Positions 59,023-64,000 of a stretch of DNA of 64,000 nucleotides are shown piece after piece (the stretch's first letter is position 1; each line of letters opens with the position of its first letter). Both the position numbers and the translations under genes were made by a program. Source of the stretch: Rhizobium metallidurans. Lineage in GTDB: Bacteria > Pseudomonadota > Alphaproteobacteria > Rhizobiales > Rhizobiaceae. Below the pieces are notes generated by a model that did not search any database, was not told the DNA's origin, and worked only from the letters and a program-made list of their open reading frames with translations. The stretch is taken from the NCBI RefSeq assembly GCF_014196505.1, contig NZ_JACIDW010000016.1, positions 37,008 to 101,007 on the forward strand, written 5' to 3'.

Positions 59023-60432
59023 ATGGCGACCGCAAGCGAAATCCTCAAGCAAATCAAGGATAACGACGTCAAGTTTGTTGACCTGCGCTTTACCGATCCC
59101 AAGGGCAAGCTGCAGCACGTCACGATGGACGTCGTTTGCGTCGATGAAGACATGTTCGCCGATGGCGTCATGTTCGACGGCTCCTCGATCGGCGGCTGGA
59201 AGGCGATCAACGAATCCGACATGGTGCTGATGCCCGACACGGAAACGGTCCACATGGACCCGTTCTTCGCGCAGTCCACCATGGTCATCCTCTGCGACAT
59301 TCTCGATCCGGTCTCCGGCGAAGCCTATAACCGCGATCCGCGCGGCACCGCCAAGAAGGCCGAAGCCTATCTGAAGGCATCCGGCATCGGCGACACCGTG
59401 TTCGTCGGTCCCGAAGCCGAGTTCTTCATCTTCGACGACGTTCGCTACAAGGCCGATCCCTACAACACCGGCTTCAAGCTCGATTCCACCGAACTGCCGT
59501 CCAACGACGACACCGAATACGAGACCGGCAACCTCGGCCACCGTCCGCGCGTCAAGGGCGGCTATTTCCCGGTTCCGCCGATCGACAGCTGCCAGGACAT
59601 GCGCTCCGAGATGCTGACGGTGCTGTCGGAAATGGGCGTCGTCGTCGAAAAGCACCACCACGAAGTGGCGGCCGCCCAGCACGAGCTCGGCATCAAGTTC
59701 GACACGCTCGTTCGCAACGCCGACAAGATGCAGATCTACAAGTACGTCGTGCACCAGGTCGCCAATGCCTACGGCAAGACGGCAACCTTCATGCCGAAGC
59801 CGATCTTCGGCGACAACGGCTCGGGCATGCACGTCCACATGTCGATCTGGAAGAGCGGCAAGCCGAGCTTCGCGGGTGATGAATATGCGGGCCTCTCCGA
59901 GAGCTGCCTCTATTTCATCGGCGGCATCATCAAGCACGCCAAGGCGCTGAACGCCTTCACCAACCCGTCGACGAACTCCTACAAGCGTCTCGTCCCGGGC
60001 TATGAAGCACCGGTTCTGCTCGCCTATTCGGCGCGCAACCGTTCCGCCTCGTGCCGTATTCCGTTCGGCAGCAACCCGAAGGCAAAGCGCGTCGAAGTCC
60101 GCTTCCCGGACCCGATGGCGAACCCCTACCTCGCTTTCGCCGCCATGCTGATGGCTGGCCTCGATGGCATCAAGAACAAGATCCATCCCGGCAAGGCCAT
60201 GGACAAGGATCTCTACGACCTGCCGCCGAAGGAGCTGAAGAAGATCCCGACGGTTTGCGGCTCGCTCCGCGAAGCGCTGGAAAGCCTGGACAAGGACCGC
60301 AAGTTCCTGACCGCCGGCGGCGTCTTCGACGACGACCAGATCGATAGCTTCATCGAACTGAAGATGATCGAGGTCATGCGCTACGACATGACCCCGCATC
60401 CGGTCGAATACGACATGTACTACTCGGCATAA
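59023..60432 (+). CDS. glnA: Glutamine synthetase type I
   Basis: 469-residue GSI, dodecameric enzyme of ammonia assimilation. DGSSIGGWK, the ATP site KPIFGDNGSGMHVHMS, and the C-terminal adenylylation loop KDLYDLPP with Tyr398 are present, so it is the covalently regulated GSI-beta form. Co-transcribed with glnB and controlled through PII. Confidence 0.98.
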   Translation: MATASEILKQIKDNDVKFVDLRFTDPKGKLQHVTMDVVCVDEDMFADGVMFDGSSIGGWKAINESDMVLMPDTETVHMDPFFAQSTMVILCDILDPVSGEAYNRDPRGTAKKAEAYLKASGIGDTVFVGPEAEFFIFDDVRYKADPYNTGFKLDSTELPSNDDTEYETGNLGHRPRVKGGYFPVPPIDSCQDMRSEMLTVLSEMGVVVEKHHHEVAAAQHELGIKFDTLVRNADKMQIYKYVVHQVANAYGKTATFMPKPIFGDNGSGMHVHMSIWKSGKPSFAGDEYAGLSESCLYFIGGIIKHAKALNAFTNPSTNSYKRLVPGYEAPVLLAYSARNRSASCRIPFGSNPKAKRVEVRFPDPMANPYLAFAAMLMAGLDGIKNKIHPGKAMDKDLYDLPPKELKKIPTVCGSLREALESLDKDRKFLTAGGVFDDDQIDSFIELKMIEVMRYDMTPHPVEYDMYYSA

Positions 60433-60441
60433 GCCGACAGG

Positions 60442-60466
60442 AAGCCCCGGTTCGCCGGGGCTTTCG
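60442..60466 (+). terminator. Terminator after glnA
   Basis: 9-bp stem AAGCCCCGG/CCGGGGCTT with a TTCG tetraloop; short T-tract. Confidence 0.7.
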
Positions 60467-60530
60467 CCTGCCAGATGTCGCGGACGCCGCGCGCGAATGT
60501 GACACTCATGTGACGAGTTCTCGCACAAAT

Positions 60531-60559
60531 CTTGATTTGAGTGAGACCAATCACCAAAT
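60531..60559 (+). promoter_or_regulatory. RpoH-like (heat shock) promoter of hspQ
   Basis: CTTGAT, 17-nt spacer, CCAAAT: close to the rhizobial sigma-32 pattern CTTGAA-N17-CCANAT. It lies 25 nt before the hspQ start codon, giving a short leader with the ribosome site. Confidence 0.5.
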
Positions 60560-60583
60560 CAGGTGATGAAAGGAAGTCGTACC

Positions 60584-60913
60584 ATGAAAGAAAGACTAGC
60601 TAAGTTCAGTATCGGCGAAGTGGTTCGGCACAAGGTATTTCCGTTTCGCGGCGTCATCTTCGATGTCGATCCGGAATTCGCGAATACGGAAGAATGGTGG
60701 AATTCTATTCCCGCCGACGTGCGCCCCAGCAAGGACCAGCCCTTCTACCACTTGCTCGCCGAAAACGAAGATAACGAATACGTCGCCTACGTATCCGAAC
60801 AGAACCTGATGAATGACGAAAGCGGCGAACCGCTTCGCAATGAACAGGTCTACCAGATTTTCGATATGGCACCGACGGGGCAGTTCAAACCCAAGATGAG
60901 CTTCACCCACTAA
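60584..60913 (+). CDS. hspQ: Heat shock protein HspQ
   Basis: 109-residue HspQ/YccV-type protein: AKFSIGEVVRHKVFPFRGVIFDVDPEF at the N terminus in two parts and FYHLLAENEDNEYVAYVSEQNL in the middle are the family's hemimethylated-DNA-binding-like fold. In E. coli HspQ promotes DnaA turnover and acts with Lon. AAGGAAG fixes the ATG at 60584. The frame starts at 60563 without support. Confidence 0.9.
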   Translation: MKERLAKFSIGEVVRHKVFPFRGVIFDVDPEFANTEEWWNSIPADVRPSKDQPFYHLLAENEDNEYVAYVSEQNLMNDESGEPLRNEQVYQIFDMAPTGQFKPKMSFTH

Positions 60914-60932
60914 GCCGCTGCATATCCGTTTC

Positions 60933-60960
60933 AAAACCCCGCTCACCCAGCGGGGTTTTT
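60933..60960 (+). terminator. Terminator after hspQ
   Basis: 11-bp stem AAAACCCCGCT/AGCGGGGTTTT with T5. Confidence 0.88.
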
Positions 60961-60988
60961 CTTTGGCTGCGATCCGGATTGCAGGCAA

Positions 60989-61015
60989 CAAAAAACCCGG
61001 CGCGAAGCCGGGTTT
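60989..61015 (-). terminator. Terminator after the ialB-like gene
   Basis: 8-bp stem AAACCCGG/CCGGGTTT with a 7-nt loop; T-rich on the minus-strand end. Confidence 0.78.
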
Positions 61016-61056
61016 CTCGAAAATCCTTAGGGCTCGACATTACCGAGCCTCTGGCA

Positions 61057-61710
61057 TTACTGAGCCTTGGCGGCCTTCTGGGCGTCTTCAAGCTTCTTGC
61101 GCGCTTCGTCGGCCTTCTTCTGCATGCTGTCCTGCAGGCTCTTCTGGCTCTCGGCGAGCTTGGAAGCGGAAACCGCTTCGCCGTCGAATGCGCCGGTGAA
61201 GCCTTCAAGCGAAATCTTGATCGGGTTCGGCGCACGGCGGAAGTTGACCGAGGTCAGGATCAGATCGGTGCCCTTCTTCAGGCTGGCGACCATGGCATCC
61301 GTCAGCGGAATCTGAGCGACGCAGCGATCGGGCATGCACATCAGATAGTCGATCTTCTGCGGCTTGCCGCCGTCGATCTGCATGCCGATACCCGGAGGAA
61401 TGAGGCGTGCCGGCGGAACAGAAACCTGCAGGCTCTTGTTGTTGACCTTGCCGGAAACCGAAATGAGGCCAACGCCGGTAACGAGCTGACCGCCGGTTGC
61501 CAGAACGACGTTCTGGACGACGCAAACGTCGTTGTCCTGCTGCTTGCTGCAGGTCTTGTACCAGCCAAGGCGCGGAGCGCCGGGGGCCTGGCTTGCCGCA
61601 TCGGCCGATGCGTCCTGCGCGAAAGAAGACACCGGAGCCATCGCGGCGCCAAGCATCAATGCCATAACGGACAGGGCTGCCCGTGTTTTCTTTTCAGACT
61701 TGAACATCAT
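61057..61710 (-). CDS. Invasion-associated locus B (IalB) family protein
   Basis: 217-residue exported protein with a signal peptide (SEKKTRAALSVMALMLGAA, cleavage near SFA-QD). Conserved segments RLGWYKTCSKQQDNDVCV, PPGIGMQIDGG and CMPDRCVAQIPL with four cysteines match the IalB family, periplasmic proteins known from Bartonella invasion but common in free-living rhizobia. The last ~35 residues are a Lys/Ala-rich helix. ATG at 61710 with AGGAGA upstream (spacing ~12); 61707 is possible. Confidence 0.85.
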   Translation of the reverse strand: MMFKSEKKTRAALSVMALMLGAAMAPVSSFAQDASADAASQAPGAPRLGWYKTCSKQQDNDVCVVQNVVLATGGQLVTGVGLISVSGKVNNKSLQVSVPPARLIPPGIGMQIDGGKPQKIDYLMCMPDRCVAQIPLTDAMVASLKKGTDLILTSVNFRRAPNPIKISLEGFTGAFDGEAVSASKLAESQKSLQDSMQKKADEARKKLEDAQKAAKAQ

Positions 61711-61978
61711 AACGAATTCCGTCTCCTGATATCCCGTTGGGACAGCCGATATGCCATCCTCACCAACAGGGTTGTTCGCATCTGACCTCTTAAAACAATA
61801 AGGCAAATGCATGACCCCCCGACTTCGGGGTCCCTGTTACATCGCGTTGTCGGAGATTTCCAGTGTTTCTTTGGCGTTTTGCGTGTCGCCCGAAAGAATT
61901 CGCCATGGATGGTGAATCGGGCCGCGCGCATGATAGTCTTCGCGCGAATCGCGCCGTTTTCCGGAAAGGATTTCGACT

Positions 61979-63784
61979 ATGCTCCGGATCGTTCTCCCCG
62001 TTGCCTTTGCTCTCGTTTGCGGCACAGCGCTTGCCGAGCCGGTGACCGGCATCGCGATGCACGGCGCGCCCGCCCTGCCCCAGGATTTCAAGAACCTTCC
62101 CTACGTCAATCCGGATGTGAAGAAGGGCGGGAAGATCTCCTATGGTGTCGTCGGCACCTACGACAACCTGAACCCGTTCATCCTGAAAAGCATGCGCACG
62201 ACCGCCCGCGGCATGTGGGACCCGGAATATGGCAACCTTGTCTATGAGACGCTGATGCTGCGCTCGCGCGACGAGCCATTCACGCTCTATGGCCTGCTCG
62301 CCCAATCCGTCGAGTGGGACGACGACCGCACCTACATCCAGTTCAATCTGAACCCCGCCGCCAGATGGTCGGATGGCCAGCCGGTGACGCCCGAGGATGT
62401 GATCTTCTCCTTCAATATCCTCAAGGAGAAAGGCCGCGTTCCCTTCAGCACGCGCCTCAATGCCGTCGAGAAAATGGAGAAGGTCGGCGACAACAGCGTC
62501 CGCTTCACCTTCAACGACAAGGCCGACCGCGAATTCCCGCTGATTCTCGCCGGCTCGACGCCGATTCTCCCCAGGCACGCGATCGACGCGGAGAATTTCG
62601 ACCGCTCGACGCTGAAGCCGCCGATCGGCTCCGGCCCCTACAAGATCAAGTCGCTGAAACCCGGCGAAAGCATAACTTTCGAGCGCGATCCGAACTATTG
62701 GGGCAAGGATGTCCCGGCCAAGGTCGGCCTCGACAATTACGACCAGATCACCGTCCAGTATTTCTTGCAGGACACGACACTATTCGAATCGTTCAAGAAG
62801 GGCGATATCGATGTCTATCCAGATGGCAGCCCCGGCCACTGGGCCAGCGCCTATAATTTTCCGGCGGTCACATCAGGCGACGTCGTCAAGGACACCTTCC
62901 AGCCCAAGCTGCCCTCGGGCATGTTCGGCTTCGTCTTCAACACCCGCCGGCCGCTCTTCGCCGACGTGAAGCTGCGCGAGGGCCTGTCGCTGATCTTCGA
63001 CTTCGAATGGGCCAACAAGAACCTTTTCTCCAGCGCCTATATCAGGACGCAGAGCTACTGGCAGAACTCCGGTCTCTCCAGCTTCGGCGTCCCCGCCGAC
63101 GAGCGCGAACTGAAACTGCTCGGCCCGATCAAGGATCGTATCGATCCCGCCATCCTCGATGGCACCTACAAGCTTCCGGTCACGGATGGCTCCGGGCGTG
63201 ACCGCAACGTGCTGAAGCAAGCCGCCGCTATACTGAAGGAGGCCGGCTACACGATCAAGAACGGCAGGATGAGCGACGCCAACGGCCGGCCGCTGTCCTT
63301 CGAGATCATGACGCAGAACACCGACCAGGAGAAACTCGCCGTCTCCTTCCAGCGATCGTTGCAGTTGCTCGGCATCAGCGTCTCCATCCGCACCGTGGAT
63401 GATTCGCAGTATCAGAGCCGTACGAACACCTTCGACTACGACGTCATCGTCAAATCCTTCACCTCGTCGCTGTCTCCAGGCATCGAGCAGGTCGGCCGCT
63501 GGTCGTCGGCCTCGCGAGACCGCGATGGCACCGACAATTTCGCCGGCGTCGCGGACCCGGATGTCGACAAGCTGATCCAGAACATCCTGACGTCCCGCTC
63601 CGCGGAGGACTTCACCGCCGCCGTCCGCGCGCACGACCGCATGCTCCTGTCGGGGCACTATGTGCTGCCGCTCTATCACGTCAACAACCAGTGGGTCGCT
63701 CGCAGCAAGCGCATCGGCCGTCCCGACACGGTGCCGCTTTACGGCTACCAGCTGCCGGCATGGTGGGACCAGAGCGTCCAGTAA
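61979..63784 (+). CDS. Extracellular solute-binding protein family 5 (YejA-like)
   Basis: 601-residue periplasmic binding protein of peptide/oligosaccharide ABC importers. Signal peptide at residues 1-19 (cleavage ALA-EP), the family's YGVVGTYDNLNPF opening, WSDGQPVTPEDVIFSFN and the SGPYKIKSLKPGESITFERD core. Length and content fit YejA, the binding protein of the YejABEF importer. No permease or ATPase gene begins in the 216 bp left in the window. ATG start; ribosome site GGAAAGGA. Confidence 0.9.
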   Translation: MLRIVLPVAFALVCGTALAEPVTGIAMHGAPALPQDFKNLPYVNPDVKKGGKISYGVVGTYDNLNPFILKSMRTTARGMWDPEYGNLVYETLMLRSRDEPFTLYGLLAQSVEWDDDRTYIQFNLNPAARWSDGQPVTPEDVIFSFNILKEKGRVPFSTRLNAVEKMEKVGDNSVRFTFNDKADREFPLILAGSTPILPRHAIDAENFDRSTLKPPIGSGPYKIKSLKPGESITFERDPNYWGKDVPAKVGLDNYDQITVQYFLQDTTLFESFKKGDIDVYPDGSPGHWASAYNFPAVTSGDVVKDTFQPKLPSGMFGFVFNTRRPLFADVKLREGLSLIFDFEWANKNLFSSAYIRTQSYWQNSGLSSFGVPADERELKLLGPIKDRIDPAILDGTYKLPVTDGSGRDRNVLKQAAAILKEAGYTIKNGRMSDANGRPLSFEIMTQNTDQEKLAVSFQRSLQLLGISVSIRTVDDSQYQSRTNTFDYDVIVKSFTSSLSPGIEQVGRWSSASRDRDGTDNFAGVADPDVDKLIQNILTSRSAEDFTAAVRAHDRMLLSGHYVLPLYHVNNQWVARSKRIGRPDTVPLYGYQLPAWWDQSVQ

Positions 63785-64000
63785 CAGGTGGTTCTCTTTT
63801 CCTGCCTGGTTGAACTGAGCGTCCTCAGCGACTAGATGGCTTCAAACGCCTGGCGTCCGAAAATGGCGTCAGGGCCGTCAGCTCAATCAGCAGTCCCGGC
63901 CACAACCCACTATTGTCCGGTTTAACTCCCGGTCAATTGCAGCGAGAATTGTCTTGGGTCCGTTGTGGGGCTTTCGTGCGGTCTTTTCAGAGTGTCGATG
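63785..64000. other. Downstream edge region, unassigned
   Basis: No clear gene. A minus-strand frame is open from the edge to a stop at 63887-63889 and could be the end of a gene outside the window; nothing in it is recognisable. Confidence 0.4.

Noticed and set aside
63887..64000. Possible end of a transposase on the minus strand at the window edge
   Set aside because: Only 37 codons are visible and they match nothing I recognise.

Overview
The window is a GC-rich (roughly 60-65 %), gene-dense piece of an alphaproteobacterial chromosome, most likely Rhizobiaceae (Rhizobium/Agrobacterium/Neorhizobium type). This placement rests on a 2176-residue growth-pole-ring (GPR/RgsE-type) protein, a CckA-type hybrid kinase, a mitochondrial-type NADP isocitrate dehydrogenase, a BolA/CGFS-glutaredoxin pair, SOS boxes of the GTTC-N7-GTTC class and a TTAA-N7-TTAA CtrA box. 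I saw no rRNA, tRNA, CRISPR array, prophage or intact insertion sequence. Most of the window is conserved core chromosome.

Layout. 0-5 kb: 3' part of purL, bolA, grxD, two tandem Bcr/CflA-type MFS exporters, then an orphan antitoxin-like gene. 5-9 kb (minus strand): inositol-monophosphatase family gene, ttcA, glsA, rpsD with a structured leader. 9-17 kb (minus): phoA with a Pho-box-like site, a HerA/DUF87-type ATPase, an MFS permease, murI overlapping trmJ, a FUSC membrane protein and a small exported protein. 18-25 kb: icd, GNAT, GST, AraC-GyrI regulator, alaS, recA. 25.6-32 kb: psuK-psuG (pseudouridine breakdown), cckA, a FliO-like membrane protein, dksA. 32-38 kb: sixA, the YcjX/YcjF pair, an exported protein, the folP-folB-folK operon. 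38-47 kb: DUF922-like secreted protein, a likely small RNA, a 2Fe-2S ferredoxin, an Hpt-domain protein and the giant GPR gene. 47-58 kb: gyrA, marC, ssb divergent from uvrA, and an operon uvrA-DUF4258-small protein-DUF72, then nnrE/nnrD. 58-64 kb: glnB-glnA, hspQ, an ialB-like gene and a YejA-type binding protein.

How the parts connect. DNA damage: recA, ssb and uvrA all carry LexA-type direct repeats. The uvrA transcript appears to continue through three 4-bp stop/start overlaps into a DUF4258 toxin-like pair and DUF72. Cell cycle and polar growth: cckA, a free Hpt protein and GPR lie in one window, and a CtrA box sits between the divergent hpt and gpr genes. Nitrogen and phosphate: glnB has a -24/-12 sigma-54 promoter and phoA a Pho-box-like element. 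Heat shock: hspQ has a sequence resembling a rhizobial RpoH promoter.

Most interesting for follow-up: the DUF4258 module inside the SOS operon; the sRNA candidate at 39060-39205 with a CTCCCTC hairpin loop; the 132-bp in-frame tandem repeats of GPR with one half-unit; and the orphan RHH/UPF0175-like fusion protein. All calls come from reading sequence and translations by eye; no database search was run.
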